Source of the DNA: Saprospiraceae bacterium
GTDB taxonomy: Bacteria > Bacteroidota > Bacteroidia > Chitinophagales > Saprospiraceae
Length of the DNA stretch: 64,000 nucleotides
Direction: 5' to 3'
NCBI GenBank assembly: GCA_022448955.1
Contig: JAKVCU010000054.1
Location: forward strand, 38,303 to 102,302
The notes under the pieces are model-generated. The model saw nothing but the letters and a program-made list of their open reading frames with translations, searched no databases and was not told where the DNA came from. Positions 29,502 to 37,940 of this stretch are shown one piece after another (the first letter of the stretch is position 1; every line of letters starts with the position of its first letter). A program made the position numbers and the translations under genes.

Positions 29502-30683
29502 CTAGATAGGTAGTTTAATAATAAACTCTGTATATTCTCCATTTTCGCTTTGTACTTCTAGATGACCATCGTGTTTATCTACTATAATTTCTTTACTGAT
29601 GGAGAGCCCTAATCCAGTATTTCCTTCACCTGTTGGCTTGGTGGTAAAAAACGGTTGAAATATTTTATTTTTAATCTTGTCAGCAATACCAAGTCCATTA
29701 TCCTTAATATGAATACAAATGTATTTTCGAAAAGATTTAGTAGAAATCTCTAAGGTTGGTAAAAAAGCTCCTTCCTTTGCAGTAGCTTTTTTCTGAATAG
29801 CATAGCAAGCATTATTGAGAATATTAAGAAAAACCCGACCTACCTCAGATGGTACTATATGTACCTTTGGAAGATTTGATTCGTACTTTTTGAATATAGA
29901 AACATTAAAATTCGAATATGAGGCCCGATAAGCGTGATATGCTAGCTTTAAGTTTTCCTCCACTAGATGATTTATATCTACGTATCTTTTTTTCTCTACA
30001 TTACTTCTTGTATGATCAAGCATACTGTGAATAATATGGGAAGCCCGCTGTCCATTACTAAAAATATCTCGAGCGTTCTGTTTTAAATCCCTTACAATAT
30101 CAAGGAAATTTTGAAGTTCCTCTGTGCTCAATTTTTGGCGAAAGCCAAATACCTTTTCTTCCAATTCTTCGATCTGTTCGATAGAAACTTCAGAAAAATT
30201 ATTCACAAAGTTCAGTGGGTTTTTGATTTCGTGGGCGACCCCTGCGATTAGTTGGCCAAGGGTCGCTAATTTATCCTGAACGACCAATTGTTGTTGAGCA
30301 GATATGAGCTTATGATTTTTTTGTTTTAAATCTGCATAAGCTTGTTTTAGCTCAAGTGCTTGATGCCTAAGTTTTTCTGCCTGTTTTTGTCGTTCTTCTG
30401 CCCTTGCCTCTGCAATTTGCTTTTGTTGTAGAAGAACAGCTTTTTCCTTAAAAATTTTTTGAAGAAGATAAATAAAACTACTAATGACAAAAAAGTAAAT
30501 ACCATAAATCCATGGACCCAAAGAAGATATCATAAAGCCCAGTCGCAGCTCTATGCCTGAGAAGTCCAGTAATAGGATGGTGAGGCCACCTAATTCTCTA
30601 GTCAAAGATAGGTGAGTCATGTCTGCAATATGCATAAAAAAAAGAAGTGATATGGTAGCCTCATGGGCTATACTAGCGGTCAT
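29502..30683 (-). CDS. membrane sensor histidine kinase
   Basis: 393 residues. Two hydrophobic segments near the N-terminus (GGLTILLLDFSGIELRLGF and WIYGIYFFVISSFIYLL) anchor the protein. A coiled coil rich in Lys/Gln follows (KEKAVLLQQKQIAEARAEER). The kinase core has HisKA with [13 protein letters not shown]-box NILNNACYAI, and G-boxes DNGLGIAD and [12 protein letters not shown]. The core is closely similar to that of the 1166-residue kinase in the same cluster, which points to duplication with replacement of the sensor part. There is no extracellular domain of note, so the signal may be membrane-derived or from a partner. Confidence 0.88.
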   Translation of the reverse strand: MTASIAHEATISLLFFMHIADMTHLSLTRELGGLTILLLDFSGIELRLGFMISSLGPWIYGIYFFVISSFIYLLQKIFKEKAVLLQQKQIAEARAEERQKQAEKLRHQALELKQAYADLKQKNHKLISAQQQLVVQDKLATLGQLIAGVAHEIKNPLNFVNNFSEVSIEQIEELEEKVFGFRQKLSTEELQNFLDIVRDLKQNARDIFSNGQRASHIIHSMLDHTRSNVEKKRYVDINHLVEENLKLAYHAYRASYSNFNVSIFKKYESNLPKVHIVPSEVGRVFLNILNNACYAIQKKATAKEGAFLPTLEISTKSFRKYICIHIKDNGLGIADKIKNKIFQPFFTTKPTGEGNTGLGLSISKEIIVDKHDGHLEVQSENGEYTEFIIKLPI

Positions 30684-30806
30684 TGTAGTAAAGTTTTTTT
30701 CATATAGTTGCTTTATTATTTTGGTTCAAAAGGCTACCCGTAATTTATGGACAAAGGTGGAAGTTTTTGTAGAGATATGGGTGGAGTATTGTTTCAATAT
30801 AGTAGA

Positions 30807-31967
30807 CTATTGTTCCCTTTTTAGGGATAATACCGTCAAATCATCGGAAGGAGGATGGGATTCTATAAATTGTTTAACTTCTTGAATAATATTATTTACA
30901 AATGTTTCGGCTTGATTGATAGTTGCATTAGCCAAATAAGCCTCCAAGCGTTCTTCTGTGAAAAATATCTGCTCTGTGTTTAGTGCCTCTGTCAAGCCAT
31001 CTGTAAATAGCAATAAGGTGGATTGTTTTTCAAAAGGGATAGTTTTAGCACTAAACTGAATATCTTCTACTATTCCTAATGCGGGAAATTGATTATCATC
31101 TAGGCATTTGATCTGTTGATTTGAATGAATGATATATGGTGGGTTATGGCCTGCACTTACAAAAGAGAGGGTATGATTGTGCAAGTCAATTATACCATAA
31201 AACACGGTAACGAACATACTAGCTTCGTTATTTTGACAAAGCAATTGATTCGTCATACTCAGACATTTTCCTGCATCCGTACTTTGCATTCCAATAGCTC
31301 TTAGGAGTGTCCTACTCACTGCCATGAATAAAGCTGCAGGCATTCCTTTTCCTGATACATCTCCTATAACAACGCCAAGATGTTGATCGTCAATAAAAAA
31401 AAAGTCATAAAAATCACCTCCTACTGCTTTGGCTGGAAGCATTTTTGCATATAATGAAAAGCTTGATTGATGTTCGACTAATTCGAAGTTTTGAGGTAAA
31501 ATCGACTGTTGTATTTGACTCGCAGCCAAAAGTTCTTTTTGAATAGAAAACAATTTAGCCTGTGCTTCTTCTGCAGCTCTAAGTATTCTAATATCTGTAA
31601 TCGCTTTTTTAATGGTGATTCCTAAATCTTTAAAATCAATAGGCTTGGTTACAAAATCGTAAGCTCCCTGATTCATCGCCGCACGAATATTTTTCATATC
31701 CCCATAAGCTGAGATGATGATACTTTTTGGAGGCGCATTCTGCTCTCTTAATCGAGTAATTAACTCCAACCCATTCATCACAGGCATATTAATATCTGAA
31801 AGAATAAGATCAATGTCTTTGGATTTCTCTAGTTTTTCTAAAGCGTCTTTGCCATTTTCGGCAAAGAAAAACTCATATTCTTTCGCCCTGATATTTTTCC
31901 GAAATTGTTGTAGAATTAAGCGTTCAAAATAAGGTTCATCATCTACTACTAAGATTTTTACAAGCAT
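30807..31967 (-). CDS. receiver-PP2C (SpoIIE/RsbU-type) serine phosphatase
   Basis: About 386 residues from the ATG at 31967; a longer frame to 32066 adds 33 residues but precedes the receiver by an unlikely stretch. The N-terminal receiver has VDDEPYFE, the acceptor Asp in LILSDINMP, and IISAYGD / FVTKPIDF. The C-terminal PP2C/SpoIIE domain has AKAVGGDFYDFFF, GDVSGKGMPAALFM, SAGHNPPY, LLLFTDGLTEA and a final SDDLTVLSLKR, covering the metal-binding Asp/Gly residues. Such proteins dephosphorylate anti-sigma-factor antagonists. No partner kinase or antagonist gene is nearby, so the target is open. Confidence 0.92.
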   Translation of the reverse strand: MLVKILVVDDEPYFERLILQQFRKNIRAKEYEFFFAENGKDALEKLEKSKDIDLILSDINMPVMNGLELITRLREQNAPPKSIIISAYGDMKNIRAAMNQGAYDFVTKPIDFKDLGITIKKAITDIRILRAAEEAQAKLFSIQKELLAASQIQQSILPQNFELVEHQSSFSLYAKMLPAKAVGGDFYDFFFIDDQHLGVVIGDVSGKGMPAALFMAVSRTLLRAIGMQSTDAGKCLSMTNQLLCQNNEASMFVTVFYGIIDLHNHTLSFVSAGHNPPYIIHSNQQIKCLDDNQFPALGIVEDIQFSAKTIPFEKQSTLLLFTDGLTEALNTEQIFFTEERLEAYLANATINQAETFVNNIIQEVKQFIESHPPSDDLTVLSLKREQ

Positions 31968-32029
31968 GTTTTTTAAGTCCTTTATATGCGAGAATTTTCC
32001 AAAATTTGTTCTATAGAATTTTAATTTTG

Positions 32030-32037
32030 CAAAGGTA
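32030..32037 (-). promoter_or_regulatory. possible -7 element (TACCTTTG) before the receiver-phosphatase
   Basis: It matches TAnnTTTG on the minus strand, 63 bases before the ATG at 31967. This also favours 31967 over 32066 as the start. No good -33 element is seen at the usual distance. Confidence 0.4.
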
Positions 32038-32139
32038 GAAATAATAATCAAGTAACTGATGTACATCTCTCGCTCTTAGACTTCCTAGAAACGCTTGGAT
32101 TTTGTTTGAAGCCGACCAGGACTATAATACTCATTGCTA

Positions 32140-34098
32140 TTATGGTCGCATTTGATTCGGTGATATACCAAATTCTTCAGCAAATGTTCTTGAAAAATAC
32201 TTTGGGTCTCTAAAACCTACTTCATAAGCAATCTGAGAAATATTGAGATGGGAAGTGTGCAATAGTTCCTTTGCTTTTCCTAACCTCAGGGAGCGAACAA
32301 AATTGGAAGTAGAACGACCGGTTAGCGCTTTTGTTTTTCGGTGAAGCTGCGTTCTGCTCATACCAATTGCCTTGCATAGTTCAGGAATACCAAAATCTAT
32401 ATCATCTAGATTGTCAAAGACAGCCGATTTAATCAGCTGAATAAATTCATCTTCAACACTTATTTCAACAGAAGTTTCAAGGGGAACTTCTTCCGCATTA
32501 ACTTGATATCGTTTTTGAAGTACTGCTCTTAACTCCAGTAGTTTTTCTAAACGTGTACGTAATTCCTTTTTATCAAAAGGCTTGGCCAAATAAGCATCTG
32601 CACCCTTTTGCAGACCTTCAATTTTTGAATCCATATCCGCTTTTGCAGTAAGCAAAACAATTGGTATATGACTGGTGCGTTGATCCATCTTTAGCGTGTT
32701 ACAAAGTTCGTAACCATCTTTAATGGGCATCATCACATCACTGACGATCAAATCTGGGATATGCTCAAAGGCTGCATCAATTCCTTCTTGGCCATTATGT
32801 GCTAATGAAATTTTATAGTGCCCTTCTAAATAAGCAACTAAATATTGAGCCACATCTTTATTGTCTTCGACAATTAATAAATGAGGAAGCTCAAAGCCTA
32901 CAGCTGCCTGAGGACGAATAAGTGACGTATTAAGTTCATCTTCATGAATCATGCTAAGATCAGTAGATATCTGCTCTTTTCTTTCTGCTTCACACTTCAC
33001 AGGTAGTTCCATGAAAAAACTTGTTCCTTTATTTTCTTCACTTTCAACATGAATTTGACCATCCATTAAATGAACTAAATGCTTCACTAAAGATAAACCA
33101 ATACCGGTCCCAAAAGACCCCTCTACTTGATAAAAACGATCAAAAATATAAGGAAGCTCTTTTTTAGAGATACCTATACCCGTATCCTTTATTTCAATTT
33201 TTACTTGGCTTTTATCAAATGTATTGACATTCAAAATAACTTCCCCCCCTTCTTTAGTATATTTGATAGCATTATCAATAAGATTCGTTACAATTCTTAA
33301 TAGCTTTTCCGGGTCATAATCCATCCATAGTTGATCCAGATTTGAATGAAAAGAAAGCTTTATATCATTCCGTTCTGCCAAAGAATGGAATGACTCCAAA
33401 ATAAATCTTAGGTACACAATTAGATCGCCTTGGATATTCGTCATTTTTAACTTTCCTGATTCAAGCTTACTCAAATCAAGAATTTGATTGACCAGCTCTA
33501 ACAAGTTATGAGCGTTCCTCTTAATCAAACTTACCCCTTTTTCTAACCACGCCTCTGGCTTTTCTTCAATTTGATCGGCCATTCCAAAAATGACAGTAAG
33601 AGGTGTTCTGAATTCATGAGAAATATTGGTGAAAAATTGTGTTTTCAGTTGATCCAACTCCTGAAGGCGATCATTCTTCTTACTCAACTCTTGAGCTAAA
33701 GCGGCATCCTTTAATAAAGCTACCTCTTCAAGCGTCTTGTCAATAGTCGTTTCAAGATCGCTAAATTCTACAGGTTTAGTAATGAAATCAAAAGCTCCAA
33801 GGTTCATTGCTTTTCGAATATTAGGCATGTCACCATAAGCAGAAATAATGACAATTTTTAATTGAGGCCTAATTTCCCTTAATTCGGAAGTAAGTGTCAA
33901 ACCATCCATTTGAGGCATATTGATATCTGTCAATACCATATCTATCTGCTCCCCAGACTTGATCATCTTTAATGCATCTATACCATTCAATGCAAAAACA
34001 AACTCGAATTCTTTCGAACGAACCCTTCTTCTAAAACGTTGAAGAATCAGTCTTTCAAATTGCGGTTCATCATCAACTACTAATATTCTTGTTGCCAT
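32140..34098 (-). CDS. hybrid regulator: REC - histidine kinase - REC - AraC-type HTH
   Basis: About 652 residues from the ATG at 34098 (the frame opens at a TTG, 34110). Domains in order: receiver (about 1-120; VDDEPQFE, LTDINMPQMDG); HisKA with ISHEFRTPLTVIFG; HATPase with NLIDNAIKYT, DTGIGIS and GTGIGLSLVKHLV; second receiver (LLIVEDNKDVA, SDVMMPIKDGYEL); AraC-family HTH (PELCKAIGMSRTQLHRK, ISQIAYEVGFRDPKYFSRTF). There is no signal peptide or transmembrane helix, so it is a cytosolic sensor and transcription factor in one chain. It resembles the Bacteroidota hybrid two-component systems, but the periplasmic sensor is replaced by a receiver. That receiver could take phosphate from another kinase of this cluster. 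Confidence 0.92.
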   Translation of the reverse strand: MATRILVVDDEPQFERLILQRFRRRVRSKEFEFVFALNGIDALKMIKSGEQIDMVLTDINMPQMDGLTLTSELREIRPQLKIVIISAYGDMPNIRKAMNLGAFDFITKPVEFSDLETTIDKTLEEVALLKDAALAQELSKKNDRLQELDQLKTQFFTNISHEFRTPLTVIFGMADQIEEKPEAWLEKGVSLIKRNAHNLLELVNQILDLSKLESGKLKMTNIQGDLIVYLRFILESFHSLAERNDIKLSFHSNLDQLWMDYDPEKLLRIVTNLIDNAIKYTKEGGEVILNVNTFDKSQVKIEIKDTGIGISKKELPYIFDRFYQVEGSFGTGIGLSLVKHLVHLMDGQIHVESEENKGTSFFMELPVKCEAERKEQISTDLSMIHEDELNTSLIRPQAAVGFELPHLLIVEDNKDVAQYLVAYLEGHYKISLAHNGQEGIDAAFEHIPDLIVSDVMMPIKDGYELCNTLKMDQRTSHIPIVLLTAKADMDSKIEGLQKGADAYLAKPFDKKELRTRLEKLLELRAVLQKRYQVNAEEVPLETSVEISVEDEFIQLIKSAVFDNLDDIDFGIPELCKAIGMSRTQLHRKTKALTGRSTSNFVRSLRLGKAKELLHTSHLNISQIAYEVGFRDPKYFSRTFAEEFGISPNQMRP

Positions 34099-34110
34099 AT
34101 ATTTTGACAA

Positions 34111-34634
34111 ATGATTTTTGATTAATATATCTAATTTTTGATAAAAAAGCCATTCTGAGCTTAACTAGGTTGAGCCCTATATACTCGGTATTCTTAGGTA
34201 AGGATAAGGAGGCTTTTTAAGCAGTATCTTTAAGGGTTTTCAAATTTAAAAATTTTAGCTGAGTACGCGACAAAAAAGTGAGCAATTGATATCAAAAGGA
34301 TACTATAAATGGATATCAAATATCTACAAAAAACACACAGAACATCATATACTTCAGTACCACCTGCCGAATGGTCCGTTTTTTTTACTCCACAACTATG
34401 ACTATGAAACTCACGAAGAGCTTTACATTAGTGATCCAAACCTACTCCTCTATTGGCAGCATACTCATTAAACAACTTCAATCTAAAAAATTAATGAGTG
34501 TTAGTTTTTATTCCAGAAAATGATCGAAAGTTTTTTTAGCCTTCCTCCCAAAGCAAATATAACAGCCAAAATGAGATAAAAGACATCTTCAAAATAGGTA
34601 GGGGCTTCTTGCATTGAAATTGCTAGTGAGACAC
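34111..34634. other. intergenic region between signalling cluster and tRNAs
   Basis: About 520 bases. A 61-codon plus-strand frame opening with TTG at 34286 is not supported well enough to call. No other RNA gene or promoter consensus was recognised. Confidence 0.4.
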
Positions 34635-34670
34635 TAAAAAAAAGAGCTTGATGATCACATCAAGCTCTTT
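34635..34670 (-). terminator. terminator of the tRNA-Glu pair
   Basis: AAAGAGCTTGATG and CATCAAGCTCTTT are perfect 13-bp arms around a 4-base loop. On the minus strand they are followed by a T-run and lie directly after the second tRNA. Confidence 0.92.
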
Positions 34671-34671
34671 G

Positions 34672-34743
34672 CAGCCCGTACGGGAATCGAACCCGTGTTT
34701 CAGGAATGAAAATCCTGCGTCCTAACCCCTAGACGAACGGGCC
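34672..34743 (-). tRNA. tRNA-Glu (anticodon TTC), distal copy
   Basis: A 72-base cloverleaf on the minus strand. The acceptor arm GGCCCGT pairs with ACGGGCT (G1-U72, discriminator G). The anticodon stem CAGGA/TCCTG encloses loop TTTTCAT with anticodon TTC, and the T arm contains GGTTCGATTCC. CCA is not encoded. It is identical to the copy at 34829 and is transcribed second in the pair. Confidence 0.97.
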
Positions 34744-34828
34744 ATATCGGCTATCAACATTTAAATAGTTGTTGGCCTTTTTTATGGATTATTTTGATTT
34801 ATCATTCTTACAAAGAATTAAAAAGTGG

Positions 34829-34900
34829 CAGCCCGTACGGGAATCGAACCCGTGTTTCAGGAATGAAAATCCTGCGTCCTAACCCCTAGACGAACGGGCC
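34829..34900 (-). tRNA. tRNA-Glu (anticodon TTC), promoter-proximal copy
   Basis: Identical in all 72 positions to the copy at 34672, with 85 bases between them. It is preceded on the minus strand by a perfect Bacteroidota promoter. Together they form a two-gene tRNA operon that reads tRNA-Glu, tRNA-Glu, terminator. Confidence 0.97.
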
Positions 34901-35260
34901 ACATTATTAATTGATTGTAAATAAATCAATACCTTTTTCTTAAGGCGTTGCAAATATATAACCTTTCTGAAAAAAACAAAACATTCATCAGAAACTTTTT
35001 TATACATTTGCTACTGAAAGTGCTTAAAATTGATGATAATGATCACAAAACAGCACTAAGCGGTCTTTAGTTCCTTAAAAAAGGAACAAATATACTTGTG
35101 TTCCAAAAAATGATAGAAAAAGAAGGTGTTTTAGTGAAAACCCTAAATTATTGTTACTTTTACACTAAGTATTGGAAAAGATTCAATTAAAGGCGAATTT
35201 CGCCGAGGATTCGAAAGAATTTTATACTATCATTCTGTATAACAAAATAGATTTCAAACC
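34901..35260. other. divergent intergenic region between tRNA-Glu operon and gap
   Basis: About 360 bases. The tRNA promoter is at 34951-34980. The half upstream of gap has TTG and TTACTTTTAC near 35150-35165, which loosely resemble promoter boxes but do not fit the consensus. No gene is seen. Confidence 0.5.
34951..34980 (-). promoter_or_regulatory. promoter of the tRNA-Glu operon
   Basis: On the minus strand, TTTG (34977-34980), an 18-base spacer and TATATTTG (34951-34958) match the Bacteroidota sigma-A consensus exactly. Transcription would start near 34944, about 45 bases before the first tRNA. Confidence 0.85.
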
Positions 35261-36262
35261 ATGTCAAAAAAAATCGCAATTAACGGTTTTGGTCGTATTG
35301 GCCGTCTTACCTTTCGCAACCTACTACAAAATCCAGATTTAGAAGTAGTAGCTATTAACGACCTTACAGATAACGCCACATTAGCTCACTTACTAAAGTA
35401 CGATTCTGCACAAGGTGCATTTGAAGGTACGGTCGACTCAACGGATGATGCCATTATTGTTAATGGAAAGTCTATCAACGCCTACGCAGAACGCAATCCA
35501 GAAAACCTTCCATGGTCTGATCTTGGTGTTGACGTGGTTTTGGAATGTACAGGTGTTTTCCGTACGAAAGAAAAGGCTGGTTTACACATCAAGGCTGGTG
35601 CAAAAGATGTCATCATCTCTGCTCCTGCAAAAGGTGGTGATGTACAAACAATCGTATTAGGTGTTAATGATGAGGAATTAGATCCATCAAATAACGTTTT
35701 CTCTAATGCTTCTTGTACGACTAACTGTTTGGCTCCAGTAGCTAAAATCATCGACGATAATTGGGGATTAGTTGTTGGTTCTATGACAACTACTCATGCT
35801 TATACATCTGATCAGCGTATGCAGGATGCGCCACACAGCGACCTTCGCCGTGCACGTGCAGCTGCTTTCAACATCGTACCAACGAGTACAGGTGCTGCAA
35901 ATGCAGTAGGTAAGGTAGTACCTTCTGTAAAAGGAAAATTATCTGCTATCGCTGTTCGGGTTCCTGTAATTACTGGTTCCATGATTGAAGTGAATGCAGT
36001 CGTTGGAAAAGCAACAACAGCAGAAGAGATCAACGCTAAATTTAAGGAAATGGCAGAAGGTCCTATGAAAGGTATCCTTCAGTTTGCTACTGATCCTTTA
36101 GTATCCAGTGATATCGTTCGTAACCCACACTCTTCTATCTTTGATTCTTTAATGACTAACGTTATTGGAGATACATTCATCAAAGTAGTAAGCTGGTACG
36201 ACAACGAAGCTGGTTATTCTGCACGTTTAGCAGACTTAACTGCTCGTATTGCCACTAGATAA
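35261..36262 (+). CDS. gap: glyceraldehyde-3-phosphate dehydrogenase
   Basis: 333 residues, standard length. It converts glyceraldehyde-3-phosphate with phosphate and NAD to 1,3-bisphosphoglycerate in glycolysis. The NAD-binding INGFGRIGRLTFR, the catalytic block SNASCTTNCLAPVAKII with the active Cys, the THAYTSDQRMQDAPH loop, RRARAAAFNIVPTSTGAA and the C-terminal SWYDNEAGYSARL are present. pgk follows on the same strand behind a terminator-like hairpin, so the two consecutive glycolytic steps are encoded together. Confidence 0.97.
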   Translation: MSKKIAINGFGRIGRLTFRNLLQNPDLEVVAINDLTDNATLAHLLKYDSAQGAFEGTVDSTDDAIIVNGKSINAYAERNPENLPWSDLGVDVVLECTGVFRTKEKAGLHIKAGAKDVIISAPAKGGDVQTIVLGVNDEELDPSNNVFSNASCTTNCLAPVAKIIDDNWGLVVGSMTTTHAYTSDQRMQDAPHSDLRRARAAAFNIVPTSTGAANAVGKVVPSVKGKLSAIAVRVPVITGSMIEVNAVVGKATTAEEINAKFKEMAEGPMKGILQFATDPLVSSDIVRNPHSSIFDSLMTNVIGDTFIKVVSWYDNEAGYSARLADLTARIATR

Positions 36263-36280
36263 TTATAACTTTATCATATT

Positions 36281-36322
36281 AGGGTTGTGTGAACACTTTT
36301 GGGTGCCATACAACCCTTTTTT
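36281..36322 (+). terminator. terminator or attenuator between gap and pgk
   Basis: AGGGTTGT and ACAACCCT pair over a loop of about 21 bases that contains further short complements, followed by TTTTTT. It stands 20 bases before the pgk start, so read-through would set the gap:pgk ratio, or pgk has its own start. Confidence 0.75.
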
Positions 36323-36341
36323 CTTCTAAAATCCTGAAACA

Positions 36342-37544
36342 ATGAATCTTGATTTCAACGGAAAAAAAACATTAGTCAGAGTTGATTTTAATGTTCCTCT
36401 CGATAAAGCCTACCACATTACTGATGACACACGTATCAGAGCTGCCTTACCTACTATCAAGCATATCTTAGCCAATGGAGGTTCTGCTATTTTGATGTCT
36501 CACCTTGGTCGCCCAAGTAAAAAACTAAAAGAAGATGGCTCTATAGATGTAGAAAGATTTACTCTAAGCCATGTTGTACAACATCTTTCTGATCTATTGG
36601 GTGTAACTGTAAAGTTTTGTGAAGAAACAGTTGGTGAAAAGGCAAGTGCAGCTGCTGCCAGCCTTGGAGCAGGTGAAGTTTTGATTTTAGAAAATACGCG
36701 CTTCAATAAAGGAGAGAAGAAGGGTGATGAGGCTTTCGCCAAACAATTGGCAGGATTGGCAGACCTTTATGTAAATGATGCATTTGGTTCTGCTCACCGT
36801 GCGCATGCTTCCACAACAACGGTAGCACAATTTTTTGGCCAAGACCAAAAATCTTTTGGTTTCTTGATGCAAAACGAAATCGAAAACGCAACGAAGATAT
36901 TAAATGATCCTGAGCGTCCATTAACAGCTATTATTGGTGGCGCAAAGGTTTCTGATAAAATTTTGCTTCTAGAACGTTTGATTGAATTTGTTGACAACTT
37001 ACTTGTCGGTGGTGGTATGGCATATACCTTCTTAAAAGCACAAGGAGGCCAAGTGGGTAACTCTTTGGTAGAAGAAGACAAACAAGCATTGGCACTTCAA
37101 TTAATCGAAAAAGCGAAGGCAAAAGGTGTAAGTTTAATCTTACCAAAAGATAGTGTTTTGGCGGATCAATTCTCTAATGAAGCTAATATCCAAACGACAG
37201 ATAGCACAGCTATTCCTGAAGGTTGGATGGGATTAGACATTGGTGAAACGGCTAGAACTGAGTTTAGCGAAGTGATTAAAAACTCAAAATCTATTCTTTG
37301 GAATGGTCCAATGGGTGTTTTTGAGATGTCTAAGTTTGCGAATGGTACCAATATGATTGCTCAAATTACTGCTGAAGCAACTGCTTCAGGAGCATTTTCT
37401 CTAGTTGGAGGTGGTGACTCTGTGGCAGCAGTAAATAAAGCAGGCTTGGCTGATAAAGTCAGTTATGTATCTACTGGTGGTGGGGCTATGCTTGAATTCT
37501 TAGAAGGAAAAGAATTACCAGGTATTGCAGCCATGAAAGGCTAA
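36342..37544 (+). CDS. pgk: phosphoglycerate kinase
   Basis: 400 residues, normal length. It transfers the acyl phosphate of 1,3-bisphosphoglycerate to ADP in the next step after Gap. Signature motifs are RVDFNVPLD, ILMSHLGRPSKK, LILENTRFNKGEKKGD, NDAFGSAHRAHAS, IIGGAKVSDKI, the hinge GWMGLDIG, WNGPMGVFE and the C-terminal VGGGDSVAAV / STGGGAMLEFLEG. The start ATG 36342 follows the gap terminator closely, which leaves room for only a very short leader if it is transcribed separately. Confidence 0.97.
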   Translation: MNLDFNGKKTLVRVDFNVPLDKAYHITDDTRIRAALPTIKHILANGGSAILMSHLGRPSKKLKEDGSIDVERFTLSHVVQHLSDLLGVTVKFCEETVGEKASAAAASLGAGEVLILENTRFNKGEKKGDEAFAKQLAGLADLYVNDAFGSAHRAHASTTTVAQFFGQDQKSFGFLMQNEIENATKILNDPERPLTAIIGGAKVSDKILLLERLIEFVDNLLVGGGMAYTFLKAQGGQVGNSLVEEDKQALALQLIEKAKAKGVSLILPKDSVLADQFSNEANIQTTDSTAIPEGWMGLDIGETARTEFSEVIKNSKSILWNGPMGVFEMSKFANGTNMIAQITAEATASGAFSLVGGGDSVAAVNKAGLADKVSYVSTGGGAMLEFLEGKELPGIAAMKG

Positions 37545-37568
37545 TTATTATAATCCTATTATAAATTA

Positions 37569-37602
37569 AAGTCATTTATCAGTTTGGTAAATGGCTTTTT
37601 TT
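37569..37602 (+). terminator. terminator of pgk
   Basis: AAGTCATTTA pairs with TAAATGGCTT (one wobble) over a 9-base loop, followed by seven T, about 25 bases past the pgk stop. Confidence 0.8.
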
Positions 37603-37750
37603 GTAAAAATAAATAAACAGCAAACAACGGTTTCATACAAAAACCAATACCTTCTTTTCAAAAAGCATAAAAACGTTTTCTACTGTTATAATTTACTTCT
37701 TTCTCCTTTTAATATCTATCTCCTCCTCAAAGTGTAAAGCACAAGCAGTA

Positions 37751-37936
37751 ATGGACTCCATTTTATTAGAATTAGATGAATTAAAATCTTCCCATGGAAA
37801 AAAGAAAAAGAAATTGTTTGTGAAATTAAACCATGAACAATTTAATAATGGTGGGATACAATTTTTTAACGGCATGATTTTGTTAACTGGCAAAAAAGAC
37901 TTAGCTTTTCGTAAAATCCTCAAGTTTAAGTTATAA
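37751..37936 (+). CDS. possible small protein ahead of the CHAT gene
   Basis: A 61-codon frame starting at ATG 37751 and stopping 4 bases before the CHAT gene's ATG, a spacing typical of translationally coupled genes. The product is basic (SSHGKKKKKLFVKLNHEQF). The same frame stays open upstream to 37613 and there encodes a strikingly signal-peptide-like stretch, TVIIYFFLLLISISSSKCKAQA, but it has no ATG, GTG or TTG. It may be a secreted leader gene with an unusual start, a 5'-damaged gene, or chance. No family is recognised. Confidence 0.35.
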   Translation: MDSILLELDELKSSHGKKKKKLFVKLNHEQFNNGGIQFFNGMILLTGKKDLAFRKILKFKL

Positions 37937-37940
37937 ACAA

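Noticed and set aside
34286..34471. 61-codon plus-strand frame (TTG start) after the signalling cluster; product partly protein-like (LPNGPFFLLHNYDYETHEELY)
   Set aside because: No ATG, no ribosome-binding site, no promoter and no recognised family; could be a remnant but cannot be supported.
34672..34900. Two identical 72-base sequences considered as an insertion target-site or att duplication
   Set aside because: Both fold as complete tRNA-Glu genes under one promoter and terminator, with nothing foreign between them; a simple tandem tRNA operon.
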